Notes under the pieces: generated by a model
The model's input: only the letters and a program-made list of their open reading frames with translations
Told to the model about the DNA's origin: nothing
Databases searched by the model: none
Made by a program: the position numbers and the translations under genes
Shown here: positions 50,603 through 58,802 of the stretch, in pieces
Layout of the letters: the number at the start of each line of letters is the position of its first letter
How positions within the stretch are numbered: position 1 is the first letter of the stretch
Virus record (IMG/VR): IMGVR_UViG_3300030104_002421
Coordinates: 1-64,000 of that record
Length of the DNA: 64,000 nucleotides
Source of the DNA: a virus
Direction: 5' to 3' (one strand)

Positions 50603-50744
50603 GCTAATATGTATCTGAAGGAGGGACACCGCCCATTATACACTAACCCACCAAAAAAGTCAAGCCTTTTTTTAAATTAATTTAATGCTTTACTTTTTGA
50701 GTAAAATGTGATATAATACACTATATTAATAAGGAAAATTTATT
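50603..50744 (+). other. Intergenic region before gp55
   Basis: The 142 bp contain no gene. A short inverted repeat (AAAAAAG-TCAAGC-CTTTTTT around 50654-50673) could be a weak terminator. The gp55 promoter follows at 50689. Confidence 0.55.
50689..50717 (+). promoter_or_regulatory. Sigma70-type promoter (TTTACT-17-TATAAT) for the gp55 operon
   Basis: The -35 TTTACT lies at 50689-50694 and the -10 TATAAT at 50712-50717, spacer exactly 17 bp, with extended TGTGA. AATGTGATATAATA matches the uvsY promoter base for base. The gp55 ATG is 28 bp further, behind A-A-G-G-A-A-A. It would read the coupled chain from gp55 through gp46 to MazG. Confidence 0.85.
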
Positions 50745-51302
50745 ATGACAACAACAGTAAAACTAAAAACTCCTAAGAAAAAGGAACACTATGTTTCTAA
50801 CAAAGATTTTTTAGAAGCAATGAAAGACTTTAAGAAGAAGTGTTTAGCTGCAGAGAAAAGAGGAAGAAAGCAACCACCTATAAGTGATTACATAGGTGAA
50901 TGTTTTTTAAAGATTGCTAATCATCTATCCTACAGACCAAACTTCATAAACTACACATACAAAGAAGACATGATTTCAGACGGTATAGAAAACTGTTTGC
51001 AATATGTAACGAATTTTGACCCAGAGAAAAGTAACAATCCTTTTGCTTACTTTACACAGATTATATACTACGCTTTTATTCGTAGAATACAAAAAGAAAA
51101 GAAACAAACAACAATCAAACAAAAACTAATATTAAAAAGTGGCCTAGATGAATTAGTTTTACAGGCAGGTGATGATGGTGATTATCAAAACCAGTATGCT
51201 GATTTTCTTAAAAAGAATATGGTAGAAACTGAACCTGAAAAACCTAAAGAGAAAAAGGTTAGAAAGAAAGAGCCTAAAAAACTAGAATACTTTATGCAAT
51301 GA
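50745..51302 (+). CDS. 55: Late transcription sigma factor gp55
   Basis: The protein has 185 residues, equal to T4 gp55. Conserved parts are D-Y-I-G-E-C-F-L-K-I-A-N-H-L-S-Y-R-P-N-F, then Y-K-E-D-M-I-S-D-G-I-E-N-C and F-A-Y-F-T-Q-I-I-Y-Y-A-F-I-R-R-I-Q-K-E-K-K, a region-2-like core-binding and -10 recognition helix set. It would direct host RNA polymerase to the TATAAATA boxes listed here. Late sigma and halogenase are coupled by ATGA. Confidence 0.92.
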   Translation: MTTTVKLKTPKKKEHYVSNKDFLEAMKDFKKKCLAAEKRGRKQPPISDYIGECFLKIANHLSYRPNFINYTYKEDMISDGIENCLQYVTNFDPEKSNNPFAYFTQIIYYAFIRRIQKEKKQTTIKQKLILKSGLDELVLQAGDDGDYQNQYADFLKKNMVETEPEKPKEKKVRKKEPKKLEYFMQ

Positions 51303-52786
51303 TATTGAGAGATAAAATTATAATTGTAGGAGGTGGTAGTGCAGGCTGGATGTCAGCGGCAACACTTATCAAAGCATTTCCTGAAAAAGATATAACTGTT
51401 ATAGAAAGTCCAAATACACCAACAGTAGGTGTAGGTGAAAGTACCATTGGTAGTATTAATGATTGGTTATCTTTTTTAGAACTAGAAGATAAAGATTGGA
51501 TGCCTCATGTAGGTGCTTCATATAAATTAAGTATTAAGTTTACAGACTTCTACAAAAAAGGTGAGGAATTTCATTACCCATTTGGTTTACCTTATGAACC
51601 TTATATTAATAATGATACACGAAACAAATGGTATATAAAGAAACATTTACAAAATTGTAAAACATCTGATTATGCTGAATGTATTGCACCACAAATTGCT
51701 CTTTCCAATACAAACAAAATGGCAAAATCTTTTGATACATTTGATTATCACAAAGACGCTGCTTATCATTTTGACGCTTTACTCTTTGCAAAATATCTAA
51801 AGAATAATTATTGTTTACCAAGAGGTGTGAAACATATAGAAGAACATATAAACACGATAGAAACAAATGAACATGGTATTACATCACTTAACAATAAACA
51901 TACTGCTAACCTATACTTGGATTGTACAGGTTTTAAATCTATGTTAATGAAAGAAGTAGATGGTGAGTTTATAAACATGAACCATATCTTACCAAATGAT
52001 AGTGCATGGTCAACAAAATTAGATTATACAGATAAAGAAAAACAATTAGAACCATATACAAATTGTACAGCAATAGATAATGGTTGGGTATGGAATATAC
52101 CTCAATGGCAAAAGATTGGTACTGGTTATGTTTATTCAAGTAAGTATATTGATGATGTTCAAGCGTTACAAGACTTTCAAAACTATTTGGGAAAACCAAA
52201 AGATGTGAATTATAAACATACACGAATGAGAATAGGTAGACATAAACAAATGTGGAAAAAGAATGTATGTTCTATAGGACTGGCTGCAGGTTTTATTGAA
52301 CCTTTAGAAAGTACAGGTCTCCTTCAAACACATGGATTTTTATTAACACTTGTAAAAAATTTAGAACGAGGTAAGGTATCACAGTTTGATAAAGATACAC
52401 ACAATTTAGAATGTAATGATATATTTGATAACTTTGTGGCATTTGTCGCCATGCATTATTCTTTATCACATAGAAACGATACACAATATTGGCGTGATGT
52501 AACAAATAAAAGTATTGCTGAATTAGAACTAGTGCAAAAGGTAATGAAAGTAAAACACATTGACCATTATTTTACAATAGATGGTGGTATGCATTATATA
52601 GCAACAGGTATGAATTATGATCCTATTTCTATGACAGATATACTTACAAGACAATATGAAGTAGAGACAGATACAATAGATGAAAACTATGTGGCAGAGT
52701 TTGATATAAACAAAAATAGATGGAAAGAAAATGCATTGTTAGCACCTACACTATATAAATTTTTAAAGGAAAACATATATGAGTAA
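51299..52786 (+). CDS. FADH2-dependent tryptophan-type halogenase
   Basis: The protein has 495 residues (family about 500-540). It has the FAD motif G-G-G-S-A-G-W (11-17), the V-G-V-G-E-S-T-I-G-S segment (43-52), the lysine stretch A-S-Y-K-L-S-I-K-F with Lys76 and Lys80, one of which should be the catalytic chloramine lysine, and W-V-W-N-I-P (263-268), the W-x-W-x-I-P signature. E-P-L-E-S-T-G occurs near residue 340, covering the catalytic Glu. All family hallmarks are present, so it is likely active and needs a flavin reductase from the host. Halogenase genes are known in marine T4-like phages; the substrate is not established. The start is coupled to gp55 and the end overlaps gp47. Confidence 0.9.
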   Translation: MILRDKIIIVGGGSAGWMSAATLIKAFPEKDITVIESPNTPTVGVGESTIGSINDWLSFLELEDKDWMPHVGASYKLSIKFTDFYKKGEEFHYPFGLPYEPYINNDTRNKWYIKKHLQNCKTSDYAECIAPQIALSNTNKMAKSFDTFDYHKDAAYHFDALLFAKYLKNNYCLPRGVKHIEEHINTIETNEHGITSLNNKHTANLYLDCTGFKSMLMKEVDGEFINMNHILPNDSAWSTKLDYTDKEKQLEPYTNCTAIDNGWVWNIPQWQKIGTGYVYSSKYIDDVQALQDFQNYLGKPKDVNYKHTRMRIGRHKQMWKKNVCSIGLAAGFIEPLESTGLLQTHGFLLTLVKNLERGKVSQFDKDTHNLECNDIFDNFVAFVAMHYSLSHRNDTQYWRDVTNKSIAELELVQKVMKVKHIDHYFTIDGGMHYIATGMNYDPISMTDILTRQYEVETDTIDENYVAEFDINKNRWKENALLAPTLYKFLKENIYE

Positions 52787-53825
52787 AATTGCCTTAATTA
52801 ATGATACACACTTTGGTTGTAGAAATGATAACCCTAATTACCACGATTACATTTATCGTTTTTGGGACGAACAGTTTTTTCCTTATATAGAACAAAACAA
52901 CATAGATACAGTTATACATTTAGGTGATGTATTAGATAGGCGTAAGTATGTTAATTTTAAAACACTACAAGACTTTAATAACAAAATTGTATATAACTTA
53001 AAAGATATAAATGTTGATATTATAGTAGGTAACCATGACACATATTATAAGAATACAAACGAAGTAAATGCACCACAAGAACTTATGAACTGGGGTAATG
53101 TATATTCAGAACCAACAGTAGTAGAACGAGGTGGTATGAAAATGTTATATGTGCCTTGGGTAACACCTGAAAATTATGATAAAACTAAAATGATGTTAGA
53201 ACAAGAAAGTGTTGATATGGTATTAGGACATTTAGAAATAAAAGGTTTTGAAATGCATAACGGACATGTATCAGATACAGGTTTAGAAAGTAATCTGTTT
53301 AGTAGATATGAAAAAGTATTATCTGGTCACTTTCATAAAAAGAGTGATAACGGACATATCTATTATTTGGGTAGTCAATATGAAATGACTTGGTCAGATT
53401 ATAATTGTCCTAAACACTTTCACATATTAGATACAGAAACAAGAGAAATAGAGGCAATAAGAAACCCTTTAACAATACATCATAAGATATATTACAATGA
53501 TGAAACTACAGACTATTCTAATTTTGATTATAATGAATGTAACAATAAGTATATTAAACTCATTGTAGAAAAGAAAACAGATTACTTTATGTTTGATAAG
53601 TTTGTTGATAACATCTATCAAAAAGCAAAACCTTATGATTTAAAGATAATAGAGGACTATAGTGATTTAGACGCTACTACTGTAGCAGACGATATAGTGG
53701 AACAAAGTGAAGATACACCTACTTTACTGGACACCTATATAGAACAAACAGATACTACACTTGATAAAGGTAGATTAAAAACTTTGATGAAAAGTTTGTA
53801 CACGGAGGCATTTGACTATGAGTGA
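52779..53825 (+). CDS. 47: Recombination endonuclease subunit gp47 (Mre11/SbcD type)
   Basis: The protein has 348 residues (T4: 339). The metallophosphoesterase motifs are N-D-T-H-F-G (8-13), G-D-V-L-D-R-R (49-55), G-N-H-D (84-87), G-H-L-E-I-K and S-G-H-F-H. With gp46 it forms the nuclease that makes recombinogenic 3' ends. An oxygenase gene is inserted between 47 and 46. Confidence 0.94.
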   Translation: MSKIALINDTHFGCRNDNPNYHDYIYRFWDEQFFPYIEQNNIDTVIHLGDVLDRRKYVNFKTLQDFNNKIVYNLKDINVDIIVGNHDTYYKNTNEVNAPQELMNWGNVYSEPTVVERGGMKMLYVPWVTPENYDKTKMMLEQESVDMVLGHLEIKGFEMHNGHVSDTGLESNLFSRYEKVLSGHFHKKSDNGHIYYLGSQYEMTWSDYNCPKHFHILDTETREIEAIRNPLTIHHKIYYNDETTDYSNFDYNECNNKYIKLIVEKKTDYFMFDKFVDNIYQKAKPYDLKIIEDYSDLDATTVADDIVEQSEDTPTLLDTYIEQTDTTLDKGRLKTLMKSLYTEAFDYE

Positions 53826-54507
53826 AGAATACCCGGATCATTTATATTATAATAATGTATATTATTTTGGTCCATACATACACCACGGTAGGGTTGACCC
53901 TAACTTTGTAAGAGACCTATTAGCAGTAGGTGAACAATCACAAGGTAAACAAGATATGAAACAGAACCTAGCAGGTTCTTTAAAACAAGAATGGAAACTT
54001 AACGAAGAACAACAAAGATGGTTTGATAAATCTATGAGAATAAACTTTGAACACTACATAGATAGAAGAGCACATTGGCATAATGACCAAAATCTAAAAA
54101 ATAAAGGTTACATTATAGACAATGTATGGATTAATTATCAATATGCTACTGATTATCAACCAGAGCATATTCATTCTGGTGATTTTAGTTGGGTTATTTA
54201 CTTACAAAATCCACCAAAGATAGAAGAAGAAAGAGAAAAACACGAAACAAGAGGACCTGCACCAGGCACAATTACCTTTTCTTATGGCGAAGGTGTTGGT
54301 ATGAATACGGAATCACCTTGGGTTAGTGTACAGTCATTTGTTAATGATGTAGCAGATTTCTTTATCTTTCCGGCACAGTTAAAACATTTCGTACCACCTT
54401 TTAAGAGTGAAGGTTGTAGAATATCAGTAAGTGGTAATGGTAGTTTCCAAGAAGACCATAGTCCATATAATGATTATTCTTACGGAGCAAAACGAATTAA
54501 TTATTAA
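53818..54507 (+). CDS. 2OG-Fe(II) oxygenase-like protein between gp47 and gp46
   Basis: The start is ATG 53818, overlapping the gp47 stop by 8 bp behind a G-G-A-G-G site. The protein has 229 residues. The core is Q-P-E-H-I-H-S-G-D-F-S-W-V-I-Y-L, then D-F-F-I-F-P-A-Q-L-K-H-F-V-P-P-F, then C-R-I-S-V-S-G-N. Both His sites and the Arg are present; the H-x-D position is H-I-H-S-G-D. It is likely an active 2OG enzyme of unknown substrate. Confidence 0.78.
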   Translation: MSEEYPDHLYYNNVYYFGPYIHHGRVDPNFVRDLLAVGEQSQGKQDMKQNLAGSLKQEWKLNEEQQRWFDKSMRINFEHYIDRRAHWHNDQNLKNKGYIIDNVWINYQYATDYQPEHIHSGDFSWVIYLQNPPKIEEEREKHETRGPAPGTITFSYGEGVGMNTESPWVSVQSFVNDVADFFIFPAQLKHFVPPFKSEGCRISVSGNGSFQEDHSPYNDYSYGAKRINY

Positions 54508-54510
54508 TAT

Positions 54511-56223
54511 ATGATTTTATTTGAGACGATTAGGTGGAAGAACTTTCTTTCCACCGGCAATACAGGTATAGAAGTTAAACTAAATGAACACCAAGATACA
54601 TTAATTGTAGGACACAATGGTGCAGGTAAATCAACAATACTTGACGCCTTGTGTTTTGGTCTTTTTAATAAACCTTTTAGAGATATTAAAAAAGAACAAA
54701 TGATTAATAGTGTTAATCTAGGTGGCACAGAAATAGAAATAGAATTTAGTATATCAAAAAATAGATATAAAATTAAACGAGGTATTAAACCTAATTTATT
54801 TGAGATATACTTAAATGATGAACTTGTTAACCAAGACGCTTCTATTGCTGACCAACAAAAATATTTAGAACAACAAATACTTAAATTTAATTATCGTAGT
54901 TTTACACAGGTCGTAATACTAGGCAGTAGTGCATTTGTACCTTTTATGGAATTAAAATCACCACATAGACGAGAAGTTGTGGAAGATATACTTGATATAA
55001 AGATATTTTCTGTAATGAATATGTTAGTGAAGATACAAATAAAAGAAATACAAGACCAGTTAAGAGATATTGATAGAGAGATTGAGATTACTAAAAATAA
55101 AGTAGAGACACAGGAAAAATATATTGAACAAACAGGTAAACAAACACAATCTACAATAGATGATTATAATACAAAGATAACAGAAAACAAAGAAGCATTA
55201 GAAAAATACAATGACCATAAAAAAGAGTTAGAGAAAGCATTAGTAAAAGAAAAAGAAAAAATACTAGATGAAGAAAAGGTAAGACAACAAGTTAAAAAAT
55301 TAAATAGTTTTGAAACACAATTTGAAAGTAAGGTAAAGGAGTGTACTAAACATAAAAGATTTTATGAAAGTAATGATAACTGTCCTACATGTCAACAAGA
55401 TATTAATCCAGAGTTTAAGTCAAAAAAGATATCTAACGAGAACAATGAGATAATTAAATTTAATCAGGCATTAGAAGATGTGGCAAAAGAGATATCATCT
55501 AAACAAAGACGATTACAAGCAATTGCTTCTGTATATGAAGATATGAAAGTTACAGAAATTGATATTGCTAAGTTTGAACAATCATCAAATGAATTACAAA
55601 ACATTAATCGTAAACTAGAAAGTCAAGTTAATACTCTTATGCAACAAAGTGAAGATACAGGTAGTGCTAAAGGTAAATTAGAAACATATCAATCAATGTT
55701 AGAAAAGTATGAAGAAGAACAGTTACGAAAAAAAGAAGAACTAGATTATTTACAGGCAGCAAGAGTAATGTTAGCAGATACAGGTATCAAAACAAAAGTA
55801 ATAAAACAATATTTACCTATTATGAACCAGTTAATTAACAAGTATCTTGCAAGTATGGATTTCTTTGTTAACTTTAAACTAGATGATGAGTTTAGAGAAA
55901 TAATACGAAGTAGATTCCGTGATGACTTTAGTTATAGTAGTTTTAGTGAAGGTGAGAAGATGAGAATAAATCTGGCATTATTGTTTACATGGCGTGCTAT
56001 TGCAAAGATGAAAAACAGTATATCTACCAATCTATTAATGTTAGATGAAATATTTGATAGTAGTTTAGATGGTCAAGGTACAGACGATTTCTTAAAGATA
56101 CTGAATACACTAGAAGGTGAGAATGTGTTTATCATATCACATAAGACAGATTTGATGGCAGATAAGTTTAAAAACATAATGAGATTTGAGAAATATAAAA
56201 ACTTTACAAGGATAGTAGAATGA
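54511..56223 (+). CDS. 46: Recombination endonuclease subunit gp46 (Rad50/SbcC type)
   Basis: The protein has 570 residues (T4: 560). Walker A is G-H-N-G-A-G-K-S-T (34-42), a coiled coil spans about 180-470 with a zinc-hook C-P-T-C at 291-294, the signature is F-S-E-G-E-K-M-R-I-N and Walker B L-L-M-L-D-E-I-F-D. It is the ATPase partner of gp47. The stop overlaps the next gene (ATGA). Confidence 0.95.
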   Translation: MILFETIRWKNFLSTGNTGIEVKLNEHQDTLIVGHNGAGKSTILDALCFGLFNKPFRDIKKEQMINSVNLGGTEIEIEFSISKNRYKIKRGIKPNLFEIYLNDELVNQDASIADQQKYLEQQILKFNYRSFTQVVILGSSAFVPFMELKSPHRREVVEDILDIKIFSVMNMLVKIQIKEIQDQLRDIDREIEITKNKVETQEKYIEQTGKQTQSTIDDYNTKITENKEALEKYNDHKKELEKALVKEKEKILDEEKVRQQVKKLNSFETQFESKVKECTKHKRFYESNDNCPTCQQDINPEFKSKKISNENNEIIKFNQALEDVAKEISSKQRRLQAIASVYEDMKVTEIDIAKFEQSSNELQNINRKLESQVNTLMQQSEDTGSAKGKLETYQSMLEKYEEEQLRKKEELDYLQAARVMLADTGIKTKVIKQYLPIMNQLINKYLASMDFFVNFKLDDEFREIIRSRFRDDFSYSSFSEGEKMRINLALLFTWRAIAKMKNSISTNLLMLDEIFDSSLDGQGTDDFLKILNTLEGENVFIISHKTDLMADKFKNIMRFEKYKNFTRIVE

Positions 56224-56831
56224 TAAACTACGAGTTATATCCTTTATTTGCTATGCCTGTATTAAAGGTTACTGAAAAATACAATATGTCAGATAGTGAA
56301 AGAAAGACTATTGAAAGTTTAGAATGGTCACCTAATCCTAATAATTTAATATCTAAAAATAATAATGTATTAACAACAATGAATGAGTTATCTGGTTTAA
56401 GAGATTATGTTTCAAAGTGGGTAAATTTTTATACAAAAGATATTATGAAAATAAAAGATGTTGAATTTTATATAACACAATCTTGGTTTAATGTAACAAG
56501 AAAAACAGAAAGTCATCATACACATACACACCCTAATAGTATTGTTAGTGGAGTTTTCCACCTTGATGATGATTTATCACATATTACTTTTGAAAGAGAA
56601 CGAACAAATGCTACTTTTGATTTAAAACTAAAATATAGTGAATACAATATACAAAATTGTAATGCTTATGATTTTAACACAGACAAAAATACTTTGATAA
56701 TATTTCCATCAAAACTACCTCATAAGGTAAAAGTGAACAATGATAATAGAGATAGATATAGCATGTCTTTTAATACATTTGTTAAGGGGTCAATGGGTGA
56801 TGAAAACGAATTAGACTTATTAGAATTATGA
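56220..56831 (+). CDS. 2OG-Fe(II) oxygenase-like protein (2OG-FeII_Oxy_5 type)
   Basis: The protein has 203 residues, coupled to gp46. The N-terminus Y-E-L-Y-P-L-F-A-M-P-V-L-K is the usual one for this type. The core is H-H-T-H-T-H-P-N-S-I-V-S-G-V-F-H-L (near residues 99-115), then I-I-F-P-S-K-L-P-H-K-V and D-R-Y-S-M-S-F-N-T. A typical family member; substrate unknown. Confidence 0.8.
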   Translation: MINYELYPLFAMPVLKVTEKYNMSDSERKTIESLEWSPNPNNLISKNNNVLTTMNELSGLRDYVSKWVNFYTKDIMKIKDVEFYITQSWFNVTRKTESHHTHTHPNSIVSGVFHLDDDLSHITFERERTNATFDLKLKYSEYNIQNCNAYDFNTDKNTLIIFPSKLPHKVKVNNDNRDRYSMSFNTFVKGSMGDENELDLLEL

Positions 56832-57550
56832 AATATTTTCCTGCCGTTATAGATAATTTTTTTGACAAACCAGATTTGGTTAGAGAGTTTGCTTTATCTT
56901 TAGATTATGCACCTGATGATAAAGGTAGGTGGCCTGGGCAAAGAAGTGAATCCTTGCACATGATAGATTATGAATTGTATATGAGTGTAATGTTAAAAAT
57001 TATGTCCATATATACAGACTTTGCTTATACAAATGTTACTTGGGAAAATGCTTCTCTTTATTTTCATAAGATAAAAGATACAGGCGATAAAGAATTAAAT
57101 AAAGGTTGGATTCATATTGACCAAGATTTTCAATTAGCAGGTCTTTGTTATCTAAATCCTGGTGTAAATGATATGAATTTAGGAACCTCAATTTATTCAA
57201 AAAAAGGATTTCACCAGAAGTTTGAAAGACACCATTATAAACATATGTATTATAAAGGTGAACAAATTAATTTGAATGACTATAAAAAGAAATTAAGTGA
57301 ACACAATAATGAATATGATGAAACAATTAAAATTGGTAATGTATATAATAGAATGATTACTTATGATACATTAGAACATCATACTTTAAATGGGATACCA
57401 AAAGATGAAGAAAGATTAACTATGTTATTGTTTATGGATGGTATTAAACCAGAAGATAATAGATTTCCTAATAACAGAATTAAAGATGTAAAACAATATG
57501 ATAGTTTTATTGAAGAAAGGATTAGGTTTTTAAATGAACATAAAAAATGA
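56828..57550 (+). CDS. DUF6445-like 2OG-Fe(II) fold protein
   Basis: The protein has 240 residues, coupled by ATGA to the preceding gene. It has L-Y-F-H-K-I near 78-83, W-I-H-I-D-Q-D-F-Q-L-A-G-L-C-Y-L-N-P with the H-x-D, G-T-S-I-Y, then N-R-M-I-T-Y-D-T-L-E-H-H-T-L-N-G and E-R-L-T-M-L-L-F. This matches DUF6445 and its smaller relative at 29982-30458. Metal ligands and Arg are preserved. Substrate unknown. Confidence 0.75.
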   Translation: MKYFPAVIDNFFDKPDLVREFALSLDYAPDDKGRWPGQRSESLHMIDYELYMSVMLKIMSIYTDFAYTNVTWENASLYFHKIKDTGDKELNKGWIHIDQDFQLAGLCYLNPGVNDMNLGTSIYSKKGFHQKFERHHYKHMYYKGEQINLNDYKKKLSEHNNEYDETIKIGNVYNRMITYDTLEHHTLNGIPKDEERLTMLLFMDGIKPEDNRFPNNRIKDVKQYDSFIEERIRFLNEHKK

Positions 57551-57776
57551 AATACTAACAATACTTATGGAAGAATGTGCTGAAACAAGTATTGAATGTA
57601 GTAAGGTTATCCGTTTTAATATAGATAATACTGAACGATTAGAAAAAGAATTAGGTGATGTATTAATGATGATAAAATTATTATCTGAAAATAATATAGT
57701 AACAATGGAAAACATTGAAGCTGCTGCCAGACAAAAAAGAGAGAAACTTAAAACTTGGAGTAAAATACCATTATGA
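57534..57776 (+). CDS. mazG: MazG-like nucleotide pyrophosphohydrolase
   Basis: The protein has 80 residues, a single MazG-type four-helix unit. E-E-C-A-E (13-17) and the E-K-E-L-G-D (37-42) pair give the E-E-x-x-E and E-x-x-D metal-binding pattern. Phage MazG proteins hydrolyse dNTPs or alarmone-like nucleotides; marine phage MazG enzymes have been reported to prefer dGTP and dCTP. The start overlaps the previous gene by 17 bp and the end overlaps the glycosyltransferase (ATGA). Confidence 0.83.
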   Translation: MNIKNEILTILMEECAETSIECSKVIRFNIDNTERLEKELGDVLMMIKLLSENNIVTMENIEAAARQKREKLKTWSKIPL

Positions 57777-58783
57777 AAATAACTATTGCAAGATTACGAA
57801 GTGGTACTAATTATAAAGAACCACTACATGATATTATGGATAGTTTCTATGAACTATACAAAAGATACATGGAAGAAAATCAACAACACACTTATGGTGT
57901 ATATAACTTTGGTTGGGGACATGCAAACAGAAAAAAGTTAGATGATATACCAGATAGTGATGTTATTATTATACCAAGTGAAAACGAGTTTACTCAACAT
58001 ATAAAAAACTTTGTTGACCCAAGACATAAAGCAAGAAGTGATGAAATGGTCAAACAAATAGGTGAACACTTGGCAAATAAGCATGTAATGATATGGCGTA
58101 GTGATAGAGCAGACAATGAAGAACTGTATAGAAACAAAACATTTAAAGACCAACCCATTGGTAAGTTTAGTACATTAGACGAAATGGATATACCTGGTGG
58201 TCTACATGGTATGAAATATCACTTTATTACAGATAACTATCCTGCTAAACTAGATGAGACAAGAGATATAGATTTTATATATTGGGGTACAGATAAAAGA
58301 AAGACAACAGAAAATGTTGATAGTGGTGATCCTAGGCACAAAGTATTTAAACAGATATACAAAGAAAAGAAGTTATCATCTTATTGGATTGGCAAGTTTA
58401 GTAATATAGAAAGAAACATGAAGATAAACCGTATGGTACATATATTACCATATCTTACAAGTGGTAAAGGTACATTGTGTTTTAACTGGATGAGTGAGAC
58501 AGCCACAACAAGTAGATACCACGAGGCATTGGCATGTGGTCTTATACCATTTGTGTGGCATAACTATGATATCAAAAATACAATTGTTGGTGACCCATGG
58601 CAAAGAGTATCAAGTGTGGAAGAACTATATGAAAAGTACGAAGAACTGAATAGTGCCAAAGGAGACTTATGGGGTCAAAAATTCTTTGAAATAGAACTAG
58701 AATATCAAAAGAATGTCCTGAAGTCAAAAGATGAGTATTATCAATTGTTTAAATCAAGGCTTGACAAATTGTTAGAAATATGA
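57773..58783 (+). CDS. GT-B type glycosyltransferase-like protein
   Basis: The protein has 336 residues. The N-terminal half is Rossmann-like (Y-N-F-G-W-G-H-A-N-R-K near 43-53 and D-V-I-I-I-P-S-E-N). The C-terminal half contains D-F-I-Y-W-G-T-D-K-R-K, S-S-Y-W-I-G-K-F-S, then T-A-T-T-S-R-Y-H-E-A-L-A-C-G-L-I-P-F-V-W, which resembles the nucleotide-sugar site (E-A-L-A-C-G-x-x-P) of GT-B enzymes. It may be a DNA, protein or surface glycosyltransferase. It ends the coupled chain that starts at gp55. Confidence 0.68.
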   Translation: MKITIARLRSGTNYKEPLHDIMDSFYELYKRYMEENQQHTYGVYNFGWGHANRKKLDDIPDSDVIIIPSENEFTQHIKNFVDPRHKARSDEMVKQIGEHLANKHVMIWRSDRADNEELYRNKTFKDQPIGKFSTLDEMDIPGGLHGMKYHFITDNYPAKLDETRDIDFIYWGTDKRKTTENVDSGDPRHKVFKQIYKEKKLSSYWIGKFSNIERNMKINRMVHILPYLTSGKGTLCFNWMSETATTSRYHEALACGLIPFVWHNYDIKNTIVGDPWQRVSSVEELYEKYEELNSAKGDLWGQKFFEIELEYQKNVLKSKDEYYQLFKSRLDKLLEI

Positions 58784-58802
58784 TAGCCTAATAGTTTATA
58801 TT

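Noticed and set aside
50603-50680. Possible riboswitch or structured RNA in the gap before gp55
   Set aside because: Only a weak AT inverted repeat and the sequence GGAGGGACACCGCCC are seen. There is no consistent multi-stem structure.
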